Source of the DNA: Pseudomonadales bacterium
Lineage (GTDB): Bacteria > Pseudomonadota > Gammaproteobacteria > Pseudomonadales > Ketobacteraceae
Direction of reading: 5' to 3'
DNA length: 32,349 bases
NCBI GenBank assembly: GCA_020062665.1
Contig: JAGUVW010000047.1
Span: forward strand, 1-32,349
The notes beneath the pieces are model-generated. The model worked only from the letters and a program-made list of their open reading frames with translations, had not been told where the DNA came from and did no database searches. The position numbers and the translations under genes are program-made. Positions 7,921 to 15,446 of this stretch are shown here, piece after piece; the first letter of the stretch is position 1; each line of letters opens with the position of its first letter.

Positions 7921-8085
7921 AGTTTGGCACAGACTTTGGCGCTCCGTAGTGGCGGGTGATCACGTCAGGTGTTCCGTTTCGGGACACGCCGTGAACCCAT
8001 CCCTGGGGGCTGCTCCGCGACATCCCTGTCGCAGAGCGTCCCGAAACGGAACACCTGACGCGCTCACCCTCGCGCGTGCCAACTT
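7921..8085. repeat. Long imperfect palindrome (MITE- or REP-like) inside the rib operon
   Basis: A perfect 23-bp inverted repeat occupies 7963-7985 and 8038-8060. The pairing continues outward imperfectly (GCGGGTGA against TCACCCTCGC) and ends in TTGGCAC (7924-7930) opposite GTGCCAA (8076-8082). The 52-base centre holds a second hairpin, GCGACA-TCCC-TGTCGC (8017-8032). Transcribed, it would form one very long stem with a structured apical loop. It has no coding potential and lacks the conserved multi-branch core of an FMN riboswitch. The layout suggests a non-autonomous mobile or genome-dispersed intergenic repeat. Whether other copies exist cannot be seen in this window. Confidence 0.75.
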
Positions 8086-8141
8086 GGAATCAGCACGTTG
8101 TTGCCGTCATCGGCTGTGGAATGGCAAAAGGTACCGAAACA

Positions 8142-9269
8142 ATGAATCTGAACACTATCGAAGAAATCATCGACGACATTCGTCACGGCAAAATGGTCAT
8201 CCTCATGGACGACGAAGACCGTGAAAACGAAGGCGATCTGGTGATGGCCGCTACCATGGTGCGGCCGGAAGACATCAACTTCATGATCAAGAACGCACGC
8301 GGTCTGGTGTGCCTCACCATGACCCGCGAGCGCTGCCAGCAGCTGAATCTGCCGCTGATGGTGAGCGGCGCCAACGGTTCCCAGTTCGGCACCAACTTCA
8401 CCCTCTCCATCGAAGCGGCCGAAGGCGTCACCACCGGCATTTCGGCGGCGGATCGCGCCCGCACCATTCATGCCGCCGTTGCCCGCGACGCCAAACCCAC
8501 TGACATCGTGCAGCCCGGCCACATCTTTCCGATCATGGCGCAACCGGGTGGCGTGCTGCGGCGCGCCGGCCACACCGAAGCCGGTTGCGATCTGGCGCGC
8601 ATGGCGGGCATGGAACCGGCGGCAGTGATCGTCGAGATCATCAACGAAGACGGCACCATGGCGCGGCGCCCGGATCTGGAAAAATTCGCCCAGCAGCACG
8701 GCCTCAAGATCGGCACCATCGCCGATCTGATTCACTACCGCACCGTGAATGAAAAATCCATCGAGCGTGTGCGCAGCGAAAAATTTCCGACCCACTTTGG
8801 CAATTTCCAGATGGTGCTGTTCCGCGACCTGATCGATCACCGCACCCACGTGGCGCTGGTGAAAGGCGATGTCGCCAACTCGGCTGCGCCGCTGGTGCGC
8901 GTCCATATCGCCGATCCGCTGCGGGATCTGCTGCAGGCAGTGAAGGAAGATTCCAGCGGCTGGAGTCTGTCCCGTTCGCTGCGCTATATCTCTGATCACG
9001 CCGAAGCCGGTGTGTTGCTGCTGCTGGCGGAATCCTTCGAGCAGCACAATATCGAAGATCTGGTGGAAAGCTTTTTTGCCGGCCGCCCTTCCAAGCGCCA
9101 GATGACACGCGACGGCACCAGTGTGTATCGCACCATCGGCACCGGTTCGCAGATCCTGCGCGATCTGGGCATCAGCAAGATGCGTCTGCTTAGTTCGCCG
9201 ATGCGCTTCAATGCGCTGTCAGGCTTCGATCTGGAAATCGTCGAATACATCGACGGGCACGACGACTGA
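8142..9269 (+). CDS. ribBA: 3,4-dihydroxy-2-butanone-4-phosphate synthase with degenerate GTP cyclohydrolase II domain (RibBA/RibBX)
   Basis: The N-terminal domain (about residues 1-205) is an intact RibB. It converts ribulose 5-phosphate to the four-carbon donor for lumazine, with the DDEDRENEGD acidic loop and the substrate-binding HIFPI...GGVLRRAGHTEA region. The C-terminal domain (about 210-375) has the GTP cyclohydrolase II fold by position. However, the expected motif with three zinc-binding cysteines and the catalytic stretch is replaced by VRVHIADPLRDLL (from residue 252), so RibA activity is not expected. This matches the RibBX-type variants known in Proteobacteria, so a separate ribA is expected elsewhere. 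The ATG at 8142 is preferred on family length and because the palindrome lies just upstream. AAGG precedes it by 10 bases. Confidence 0.93.
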   Translation: MNLNTIEEIIDDIRHGKMVILMDDEDRENEGDLVMAATMVRPEDINFMIKNARGLVCLTMTRERCQQLNLPLMVSGANGSQFGTNFTLSIEAAEGVTTGISAADRARTIHAAVARDAKPTDIVQPGHIFPIMAQPGGVLRRAGHTEAGCDLARMAGMEPAAVIVEIINEDGTMARRPDLEKFAQQHGLKIGTIADLIHYRTVNEKSIERVRSEKFPTHFGNFQMVLFRDLIDHRTHVALVKGDVANSAAPLVRVHIADPLRDLLQAVKEDSSGWSLSRSLRYISDHAEAGVLLLLAESFEQHNIEDLVESFFAGRPSKRQMTRDGTSVYRTIGTGSQILRDLGISKMRLLSSPMRFNALSGFDLEIVEYIDGHDD

Positions 9270-9351
9270 TAACAGCTCGTAAAGACAGCAACGAAACAGG
9301 CCAGACGCCGGTTTTAGACAACGTTTCAATGAACCAGAAGGTAACAACAGC

Positions 9352-9822
9352 ATGAGCACAATCAAAACCATTGAAGGCGATTTCCGCGCAACCGCCGCCC
9401 GCTTTTCCATCGTGGTGGCCCGCTTCAACAGCTTTGTGGTGGAAAGCCTGCTGGCCGGCGCCATTGATGCGCTCAAGCGTCACGGCGTGGAAGAAAAAAA
9501 TATCGAAGTGATCCGCGTGCCGGGCGCGTTCGAGTTGCCGCTGGCGGTGAAGAAAGTCGCCGAGTCCCGCAAGCCCGACGCCATCATCGCGCTGGGCGCC
9601 GTGATTCGCGGTGGCACGCCACACTTTGATTATGTCGCTGGCGAATGCACCAAGGGCGTGGCCAGTGTGATGCTGGATACGGGGATTCCCATTTCCTTCG
9701 GCGTGCTCACCACCGATTCCATCGAACAGGCCATTGAGCGCTCCGGCACCAAGGCGGGCAACAAGGGCGCCGACGCAGCCATGGGCGCGCTGGAAATGGT
9801 CAGCCTGCTGCGCAATCTGTAA
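9352..9822 (+). CDS. ribH: 6,7-dimethyl-8-ribityllumazine synthase
   Basis: RibH joins the pyrimidine from the RibD branch with the butanone phosphate from RibB to give dimethyl-ribityllumazine, the substrate of riboflavin synthase. The 156-residue length is typical. Family motifs are present: VVARFNSFV near residue 23, [10 protein letters not shown] near 59, the [14 protein letters not shown] active-site block near 84 with the catalytic His, and [11 protein letters not shown] near 122. AAGG lies about 10 bases before the ATG. It follows ribBA by 82 bases and precedes nusB by 21 bases. Confidence 0.97.
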   Translation: MSTIKTIEGDFRATAARFSIVVARFNSFVVESLLAGAIDALKRHGVEEKNIEVIRVPGAFELPLAVKKVAESRKPDAIIALGAVIRGGTPHFDYVAGECTKGVASVMLDTGIPISFGVLTTDSIEQAIERSGTKAGNKGADAAMGALEMVSLLRNL

Positions 9823-9843
9823 TTACCGAGGTTTTCCAATTCA

Positions 9844-10323
9844 ATGAACACCGCTTCGCAAAAACCCTCACCGGCGGCACGGCGCAAGGCGCGCCGTTTC
9901 ACCGTGCAGGCGCTCTACCAGTGGCAGATGACCGGCGCCAATCTCGGCGAGATCGAAACCCAGTTCCGCGTCGACAACGACATGCGCAAAACCGACGTGG
10001 CGTACTTCCACGAACTGCTGCATGAAATTCCCAAGTGCGTGAATGAACTGGATGAAACCTTCCGCCCGCTGCTGGATCGCGAGATCAAGGATCTGGATCG
10101 GGTGGAGCTGGCGATTCTGCGCATCGGCACCTATGAACTGAGCAAGCGTCCCGACGTGCCGTTCAAGGTGGCGATCAACGAAGGCATCGAGCTGGCGAAA
10201 TATTTCGGCGCCACTGAAAGCCACAAGTACGTGAACGGCATTCTCGACAAGGTGGCGCAGCGTCTGCGGGTAGCGGAAATGAAAGCGGGCCGGGACAAGC
10301 CGCAAAAAAATCAGCCGGAATGA
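9844..10323 (+). CDS. nusB: Transcription antitermination factor NusB
   Basis: NusB binds boxA RNA with NusE (ribosomal protein S10) and promotes antitermination of rRNA operons. The 159-residue all-helical protein starts with the RNA-contacting [16 protein letters not shown] segment (about residues 11-26). It ends with the conserved [12 protein letters not shown]...[10 protein letters not shown] region (about 114-143). The last residues are basic and polar and are probably disordered. The ribH-nusB pairing is one of the most conserved in bacteria, which supports both calls. Confidence 0.97.
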   Translation: MNTASQKPSPAARRKARRFTVQALYQWQMTGANLGEIETQFRVDNDMRKTDVAYFHELLHEIPKCVNELDETFRPLLDREIKDLDRVELAILRIGTYELSKRPDVPFKVAINEGIELAKYFGATESHKYVNGILDKVAQRLRVAEMKAGRDKPQKNQPE

Positions 10324-10344
10324 GCGGGAGCATGGATTGCACCG

Positions 10345-11334
10345 ATGAATGAATTCACCCTGATCGATGCGTACTTCAAGTCCCTCAGCGAGCGGGTGGG
10401 TGGTTTGCGCTGCGATCTGGGCATTGGTGATGACGCGGCGCTGGTGACGGTGCCGCACGGCAAGCAACTGGCCATCACCACAGATACGTTGATCGAAAGC
10501 GTGCATTTCCCCCGCGAAACCTTTCCCGCCGATATCGGTTACAAGGCGCTGGCGGTGAATCTGAGCGATCTGGCCGCCATGGGCGCCAGGCCGGCGTGGT
10601 ACACCTTATGTCTGTCGCTGCCGGCATTTTCCACGGCCTGGCTGGAAAGTTTCTGCAGCGGTCTGGAAGAATTGATGCGTCAGCAACCCATCACCTTGAT
10701 CGGTGGCGACACTACGCGCGGGCCGCTTTCCATCTCGATCCAGGCCATGGGGCTGGTGGACAGCGGGTGCGCGCTGCGTCGCGACACCGCGCGGCCGGGG
10801 GATGACATTTATGTGTCCGGTTGCATCGGTGACGCGGGTGTTGGCCTGCGGGTCGTGCAGCAGAAACTGGCAGTGGACGGCGAAGCGTTGCAGACGGCGG
10901 TGAACCGGCTGAACCGGCCGCAACCGCGCAACAGTTTGGGTGAAGCGCTCACGACACTGGCGAGTGCCTGCATCGATGTGTCGGACGGCCTGATGGCGGA
11001 CATGAATCATCTGCTCAGCAAAAGTCAGGTGGGCGCGGATATCGATCTGGATAAAGTGCCGATGGCGACCGCGCTGACCACAGGCACGGTGCTGGCGCGG
11101 CTGGGGTTTGTAGATGCATCGCCGTCCTCGGTGCGACGTTTTGCTGTCAGCGCCGGCGATGATTACGAACTGTGTTTTACGGCGCCGCCTGCCCATCGAT
11201 CCCAGATTGAGCTGGCGGCGCAGCAGGCCGGCGTCACAGTGACCCGCTTTGGCGCGGTGACCCAGGCGCCCGGCATATTTGACAGTGCCCGTGGCGGTGA
11301 AATGATTTCGCCGCTGGGCTATTCCCACTTCTGA
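10345..11334 (+). CDS. thiL: Thiamine-monophosphate kinase
   Basis: ThiL phosphorylates thiamine phosphate to the active cofactor thiamine diphosphate, using ATP. The protein (329 residues) shows the PurM-like fold signatures: the Mg/ATP-binding IGDDAALV near residue 27, TTDTLIESVHF near 46, the NLSDLAAMGA segment near 72, GGDTTRGPLSISIQAMG near 119, DVSDGL near 212, and SAGDDYELCFT near 269. All are intact. It follows nusB by 21 bases and precedes pgpA by 25, as in many gammaproteobacterial operons. The ribosome-binding site is poor, suggesting translational coupling to nusB. Confidence 0.96.
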   Translation: MNEFTLIDAYFKSLSERVGGLRCDLGIGDDAALVTVPHGKQLAITTDTLIESVHFPRETFPADIGYKALAVNLSDLAAMGARPAWYTLCLSLPAFSTAWLESFCSGLEELMRQQPITLIGGDTTRGPLSISIQAMGLVDSGCALRRDTARPGDDIYVSGCIGDAGVGLRVVQQKLAVDGEALQTAVNRLNRPQPRNSLGEALTTLASACIDVSDGLMADMNHLLSKSQVGADIDLDKVPMATALTTGTVLARLGFVDASPSSVRRFAVSAGDDYELCFTAPPAHRSQIELAAQQAGVTVTRFGAVTQAPGIFDSARGGEMISPLGYSHF

Positions 11335-11359
11335 TTCCAACATCCCGACGGCGACCTGC

Positions 11360-11848
11360 GTGAATTCAGTCCCTGCTTCTGCCTTCAAACATCCGGTGCA
11401 TTTTCTGGCGATTGGGCTGGGCAGTGGCGCCATGCCCAAAGCGCCTGGCACCTTCGGCACGCTGGCGGGTGTCGCGCTGTTTGGGCCGCTGAGCCTGTTG
11501 CCCCTGGGCTGGTATCTGGGCTGGATCGTGCTGGCGGCGCTGCTCGGGATTTACCTGTGCGGCAAAACCGCTCGCGACTGGCAGGTGCACGATCACGGCG
11601 GCATCGTGTGGGATGAATTTGTCGGCTTCTGGATCACCATGATCGCAGTGCCGGTGACCTGGTATTGGGTGCTGGCGGGCTTTGTACTGTTCCGCCTGTT
11701 CGATATCTGGAAACCCTGGCCCATCCGTTACTGTGATCAGCACATTCACGGCGGATTCGGCATCATGCTGGACGATGTGCTGGCCGGCGTCTTTGCCTGG
11801 GCCTGTCTGTCGCTGCTGGTGTATGTCAGCGGCGGTTACGGCTTCTGA
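11360..11848 (+). CDS. pgpA: Phosphatidylglycerophosphatase A
   Basis: PgpA is an inner-membrane phosphatase that removes the phosphate from phosphatidylglycerophosphate in phosphatidylglycerol synthesis. The 162-residue protein has the family motifs GSGAMPKAPGTFGTLAG (about residues 21-37) and DHGGIVWDEFVGFWI (about 77-91), plus about four hydrophobic helices. The start is GTG at 11360; beginning at the internal ATG would remove conserved HFLAIGLGSGA residues. It ends the rib-nusB-thiL transcription unit. Its last 13 bases overlap the convergent hydrolase gene, so there is no room for a conventional terminator. Confidence 0.93.
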   Translation: MNSVPASAFKHPVHFLAIGLGSGAMPKAPGTFGTLAGVALFGPLSLLPLGWYLGWIVLAALLGIYLCGKTARDWQVHDHGGIVWDEFVGFWITMIAVPVTWYWVLAGFVLFRLFDIWKPWPIRYCDQHIHGGFGIMLDDVLAGVFAWACLSLLVYVSGGYGF

Positions 11849-12723
11849 GATGCAATTTTCTGCAGAAAATCCCGATAGCCAGCGATCACCTCGGCGGGCG
11901 CTTCCACCTGCGGATAATGGCCAATCGTCGGCAGTGACAGCAGATAGGCCGGCTCACCCACCACCTCGATGAAACGCGCCACCATGTGCGCGCCGGACAC
12001 CGGATCCACTGCGCCATTGATCAATCCCAGCGGCACCACGCTCTGCTGCAGCGCGCCCACCCAGCGTTCCCGGTGCATGATGCGCTGGGGAATATAATTG
12101 ATGAGTTTGTTGAGTGCGCGGCGGCCGTTGTTGTAGCTGATCAGTTCCCAGAAGTGATGGATCAGTTCCGCCGAAGGCTGGGTTTTCGGCCCGAAAATCT
12201 TGTTCATGGTGCGCTGCAGCTGCTTTTCCTTCATCAGGGTGGTGAGCAGTGGCCCCAGGGGTGTCAGCATCATTTTCTGGATCAGGCGGGCGTGATGGGT
12301 TTCCGGAAACAGGCCGCCGTTGAGCAGACAGCAGGACAGCCACTGTGGCGACGCCAGTGCATTCTGCCGGGCCAGCAACTCCTGCGCCACGGTGTCGCCA
12401 TAATCGTGGGCCAGCACGTGAAAACGCGACAACCCCAACTCCGCCACCAGTGCCTCGACGATGTCGGCCTGCTCGCTGATCAGATAGGCGTGGGGATAAG
12501 GCTTGGCGGAAAATCCCATTCCCAGCAGATCCAGCGCCACCAGACGGAAGTCCGCCGTCAGATTCGCCCACAGGGCCTCCCAGTCCCAGCTGGACGTGGG
12601 GTAACCGTGAATCAGCACAATCACCGGCGCATCCACGCGGCCGTTGTCGAGGGTGAAAATGCGGTGGCCGCACAGCATGCGCCACTGCCCCATGGCCTGC
12701 CATTGTTCCGGTGAAAAATGCAT
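11836..12723 (-). CDS. MEST-like alpha/beta hydrolase (epoxide hydrolase superfamily)
   Basis: This 295-residue alpha/beta hydrolase has the oxyanion motif HGYP near residue 40, the nucleophile elbow AHDYGD (Asp107 as nucleophile, as in epoxide hydrolases and haloalkane dehalogenases), an acid in GAVDPV and the general-base His in GHYPQVE. Blocks such as DYGDTVAQELL, NGGLFPETH, RWVGAL and the DP plus HYPQ(V/L)E segments closely resemble what I know of the vertebrate MEST/PEG1 protein. The relation extends well beyond the generic fold. The ATG at 12723 is preferred because GGAGG lies 7 bases upstream; a longer frame starting at 12807 lacks such a signal. Substrate is unknown. It is convergent with and overlaps the pgpA 3' end. 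Confidence 0.88.
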   Translation of the reverse strand: MHFSPEQWQAMGQWRMLCGHRIFTLDNGRVDAPVIVLIHGYPTSSWDWEALWANLTADFRLVALDLLGMGFSAKPYPHAYLISEQADIVEALVAELGLSRFHVLAHDYGDTVAQELLARQNALASPQWLSCCLLNGGLFPETHHARLIQKMMLTPLGPLLTTLMKEKQLQRTMNKIFGPKTQPSAELIHHFWELISYNNGRRALNKLINYIPQRIMHRERWVGALQQSVVPLGLINGAVDPVSGAHMVARFIEVVGEPAYLLSLPTIGHYPQVEAPAEVIAGYRDFLQKIASQKP

Positions 12724-12853
12724 CAACTGGCCTCCAGGTGCCGGTGCCTCCGGCGGGAAACGTGCGGTTGGATTCGACCAAAGTACGGATTGGCCCGCCA
12801 CTGTCAACTATGCTAGTTTTTCACCACTATCAATAAACTTATCAAGGAAGTGC

Positions 12854-13834
12854 ATGAAGCCCGGCAAGTTGTGTCGCTGGAATTGCTGGATTCTCGTGTT
12901 GCTGTGGAGCGTGCTGGGTGTGACCCACGCCAGCACGCCCGCGCCGGTTGAAACGGCCGCGGTCATCCGCGTCGGCATCGACCTGTGGCCCGGCTACTAT
13001 CCCGCGGTAATCGCGCAGCAGAAAGGCTTTTTCGCCCGTCGCCAGCTGCAGGTGCAATATTCCGTACCCGAAAATACCGACAAGATGCTGCAGGCATTTT
13101 CCGCCGGTGAGCTGGACGTGGTGTGCGTGGCGCTGGGTGACGTGTTTGCCTTCCGCGAAAAAGTGCCGTCGCTGCGGGTGGTGCTGATTTCCGATGAATC
13201 TTCCGGCGGCGACGCACTGCTCAGTCTCAAGCCGCTGCCGCCCAAACTGGATGGCTTGCGCATCGGTACCAATCTGAACGGATTTGGCGAACTGTTCGTG
13301 CGGGCCTTTCTGCAGCAGCACAACACACCCCTGAATGCCGTGACGCTGCTGAACCAGGATGCGTCCGACGCGGCAGTACTGCTCAAGCAGGGCAAACTGG
13401 ATGTGGTGCATACCTGGGAACCCTATGTGTCGGAACTGACGGGCTATCATGATGCGATGGTTGTGTTCAGCAGTGCCCAGACGCCAGGACTGATTCCCGA
13501 TGCGGTGGTGTTGCACGGCAGTCTGCTGCAGAAGCCGGAACTGGCGAAAGCCTTTGTGGCCGGCTGGATCGAGGGCGCCGAGTGGTGGCTGAGTCATCGC
13601 CACGAGGGCAACCGCATCGTGGAGCGCGCGCTGGTGATGATGCCCAACACCGTCAATCTGGAAGGTGTGCGCCTGTTTGATGGCAGAGCCAACCGCAAGG
13701 CCTTTCGCAACAATGGTTCACCCCAGTCGCTGTATTCGGTGGTGCAAACCTACATCGATTTCTTCCGGGAAAAAGGCGTGCTCAAGACTGCGCTTACGCC
13801 AGACGACATTCTGCTGCCTGGCTTGTTGCCCTGA
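12854..13834 (+). CDS. Periplasmic substrate-binding protein, NMT1/THI5-like (NitT/TauT type)
   Basis: This is a 326-residue solute-binding protein of the ABC-transporter family that includes nitrate, taurine, alkanesulfonate and thiamine-precursor binders. A signal peptide (residues 1 to about 26, basic start, hydrophobic core, cleavage near THAS) directs it to the periplasm. The family landmarks follow: IRVGIDLWPGYYPAVIAQQKGFF near residue 38, FSAGELDVV near 78, LRIGTNLNGFGELFVRAFL near 130 and the ligand-loop HTWEPY near 180. AAGGAA precedes the ATG by 4 bases. No permease or ATPase gene is adjacent, so it is an orphan that must pair with a distant transporter or serve as a sensor. Ligand unknown. 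Confidence 0.87.
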   Translation: MKPGKLCRWNCWILVLLWSVLGVTHASTPAPVETAAVIRVGIDLWPGYYPAVIAQQKGFFARRQLQVQYSVPENTDKMLQAFSAGELDVVCVALGDVFAFREKVPSLRVVLISDESSGGDALLSLKPLPPKLDGLRIGTNLNGFGELFVRAFLQQHNTPLNAVTLLNQDASDAAVLLKQGKLDVVHTWEPYVSELTGYHDAMVVFSSAQTPGLIPDAVVLHGSLLQKPELAKAFVAGWIEGAEWWLSHRHEGNRIVERALVMMPNTVNLEGVRLFDGRANRKAFRNNGSPQSLYSVVQTYIDFFREKGVLKTALTPDDILLPGLLP

Positions 13835-13846
13835 GCGCCTGGCCTG

Positions 13847-15064
13847 TCAGCGATCCTCGTACCACTCCCGCGCCATCCATAACACCAGCAGCACCGCCAC
13901 CAGCAGCAGGCTGGAACTGCCGCCGAAGCGTCCTTTCACCTGATTGTCGTAATTGTCGACTTCGGCGGTACGGCTGGTGGCGATCACGGTCAGTTCCACC
14001 GGTTGACGGGCATCATCGCCGGCCAGCTGCAGCGTCACATTGGCTTGGCTCAGGGCGGCCAGTGCTTCGCTGCGGCAGATCACCCGATCCGGCAACGCTT
14101 CGCAGTTCAGCTGATCGCTGTCGATGGCCATGACTTGTGTGCCAGCGGGCAGCAGGTGGGTAAGCACCACCTCCTCGGCAGCATGGGCGCTGACATTCTT
14201 CAGGTGCGACACGAATTCCACCGCGCCTTGCCGGCGCTGGTGGTCGGCGCTGCCCCGCTGCAACGTGGCTTGCAGGTTGGCGTATTGATAGGTTGCGTTG
14301 GCCACCACGATGTTGTCGATGGCAATAGTGGCATGGGGATTCACCTGCTCCGGCGTGGCGCCGCCTTCGATGGTCATCAGAAATTGCAGGGAATGCAGCT
14401 GCTCCAGCGTCCGTTCGCCGACATACAGCGTTTCGCCGTTGATGCTGACTTGCAGCTGGCCGGCTTTCACATTCAGTAGCAACTGAACATGCAGCAGATG
14501 GTCATCGCGGAAGCTGGCGATAGCGCCAACGTCGTCGAGCACCACCAGATAATCGGATTGAAAACGCAGTAGCGGCGCTGCCGAGTCGTTCAGCCACAGC
14601 TGGAACTGGTTGAAGGAATCCCCCAGTTGCTGGCTGGCCAGATCGAAGCTCACGACATAGTGGTCGGACTCCTCTGCCACCAGCACCTGGATGCCTTCCT
14701 CGTAGCAGCAGGGGCCGTTGATCAGATCGGAGTTCAACAGCAGGGGTTGCTGGGTCAGCACAGGTGTCGCGGCCACCACCTGGGGATTGCCGCTCAGGCC
14801 GGCGGGCATGATGGAGCCATTGCCCGTGGTTGGTGCCTGCCCGGCCAAATGCAGGGGGGCGCCGAAATTGATGGCCACGAAACGCTGTGGTGGCGCCGGG
14901 CTGATGGCCATGCCGGCGCTGTCGCGCGCGCAACTGGCGGCCTTATCACGGGGCGAGGCTAACGTAGCCGCCTGGCTTTTGTCAGCGGAGTCGAACGATT
15001 CCGCATGCAGGCTCAGTACTCCCAGGGACACCAGCCAGCACAGTGCAATCAGAACATTCTTCAT
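13847..15064 (-). CDS. Secreted or anchored surface protein with DUF11-like domain and Gly-Gly C-terminal anchor
   Basis: I do not recognise the exact family. The 405-residue protein has an N-terminal signal peptide (about 1-21, ending LHAES). A beta-rich middle (about 60-255) reads like a jelly-roll or laminin-G-like domain with an acidic SFDLASQQLGDSFNQFQLWL segment. A DUF11-like repeat follows (about 275-375, with two cysteines at NCEALPDRVICR). The C-terminus has GG followed by a hydrophobic helix and then charged residues (GGSSSLLLVAVLLVLWMAR). This resembles a GlyGly-CTERM rhombosortase sorting tail, although the final residues are not strongly basic. AAGGTG lies 6 bases before the start. 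The nearest visible promoter is the LexA-box promoter 260 bases upstream. The convergent binding-protein gene ends 12 bases away. Confidence 0.72.
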   Translation of the reverse strand: MKNVLIALCWLVSLGVLSLHAESFDSADKSQAATLASPRDKAASCARDSAGMAISPAPPQRFVAINFGAPLHLAGQAPTTGNGSIMPAGLSGNPQVVAATPVLTQQPLLLNSDLINGPCCYEEGIQVLVAEESDHYVVSFDLASQQLGDSFNQFQLWLNDSAAPLLRFQSDYLVVLDDVGAIASFRDDHLLHVQLLLNVKAGQLQVSINGETLYVGERTLEQLHSLQFLMTIEGGATPEQVNPHATIAIDNIVVANATYQYANLQATLQRGSADHQRRQGAVEFVSHLKNVSAHAAEEVVLTHLLPAGTQVMAIDSDQLNCEALPDRVICRSEALAALSQANVTLQLAGDDARQPVELTVIATSRTAEVDNYDNQVKGRFGGSSSLLLVAVLLVLWMAREWYEDR

Positions 15065-15155
15065 AAATCACCTTGGCGCAGACAAAACGATACCGTTGCA
15101 GGCGAAAAGACACCTGCGATTCCTCAAGATCTGGATGGGGCAAGGCCCCGACGGA

Positions 15156-15248
15156 TCAGCTCTGTGGCGGTGGTGTGGAGGCCGGTGTCATGGACGACAC
15201 GGCGCCACGCGCACGGATGATGGGTAAAAAGGCAGAAGACAGGTTCAT
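15156..15248 (-). CDS. Short ORF of 30 residues downstream of the LexA-box promoter
   Basis: The ORF starts with ATG at 15248, preceded by AAAAGAGG with 7-base spacing, a strong Shine-Dalgarno arrangement. It ends with TGA at 15156. The peptide begins MNLSSAFLPIIRARGA and is Pro- and Ser-rich at its end; it has no clear membrane helix. Its start lies about 70 bases downstream of the predicted transcription start of an SOS-type promoter. It may be a leader peptide for the 405-residue surface protein, 91 bases further on, or a small SOS-induced peptide of its own. There is no homology evidence, so coding status is uncertain. Confidence 0.4.
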   Translation of the reverse strand: MNLSSAFLPIIRARGAVSSMTPASTPPPQS

Positions 15249-15323
15249 TGTCATTCCTCTTTTCGGGTTGCTACCCGGCGGTCTGGCGCAGTGCCAGCAG
15301 GAAATCACGGGGTAACGGAAAAG

Positions 15324-15352
15324 AGTATAGATATATACTGTATGGTTGTACA
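15324..15352 (-). promoter_or_regulatory. Sigma-70 promoter overlapping the LexA operator
   Basis: On the minus strand, TGTACA (15352-15347, four of six matches to TTGACA) is separated by exactly 17 bases from TATACT (15329-15324, five of six matches to TATAAT). The predicted start is near 15317. The LexA-type palindrome covers the -35 and the first part of the spacer, an ideal arrangement for repression. It points toward the 30-codon ORF and the 405-residue surface protein. Confidence 0.6.
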
Positions 15353-15353
15353 G
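15338..15353. promoter_or_regulatory. LexA-type SOS box (CTGT-N8-ACAG)
   Basis: The sequence CTGTATGGTTGTACAG matches the gammaproteobacterial LexA consensus core CTGT-N8-ACAG exactly. The flanking bases (TA before, TT after) and an AT-rich surround also fit. The inner bases form a partial dyad (ACTGTA/TACAGT). It coincides with a well-spaced promoter on the minus strand. Binding has not been shown. Confidence 0.65.
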
Positions 15354-15394
15354 TTATTTGTGCATGATGTTGAGTCGTGTTTGTGCGAGCGTGA

Positions 15395-15431
15395 ATTCAA
15401 GGAGTGGGCGCCCGTCGTGGACACCCGCTCC
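15395..15431 (-). terminator. Possible terminator of the outer-membrane protein gene
   Basis: GGAGTGGG (15401-15408) and CCCGCTCC (15424-15431) form an 8-bp stem with one G-T pair. On the minus strand it is followed by TTGAATTC, a poor T tract. It begins 16 bases after the stop of the barrel-protein gene. Confidence 0.35.
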
Positions 15432-15446
15432 CAACTCAGGCTGTTC

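Larger units (their letters stand above)
15065..15446. other. Gene-poor 382-base stretch with SOS promoter and short ORF
   Basis: Between the outer-membrane protein gene and the anchored-protein gene, both on the minus strand, the sequence holds four items: a possible terminator (15395-15431), a LexA-type operator overlapping a promoter, a 30-codon ORF with a good ribosome-binding site, and a compact GGGGC-AAG-GCCCC hairpin (15137-15149). The hairpin lies 7 bases after the ORF stop and has no T tract. Together these make a leader of roughly 250 bases for the downstream gene. No plus-strand gene is convincing here. Confidence 0.55.

Noticed and set aside
7918-8141. FMN riboswitch before ribBA
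   Set aside because: A riboswitch is common upstream of ribB genes, but this spacer is one long two-armed palindrome and lacks the conserved multi-helix RFN core.
12644-12853. N-terminal extension of the binding-protein gene
   Set aside because: It would remove the signal peptide from the N-terminus and overlap the divergent hydrolase start; ATG 12854 has AAGGAA and a proper signal sequence.
15137-15149. GGGGC-AAG-GCCCC as a terminator
   Set aside because: The stem is compact, but neither strand has a T tract after it.
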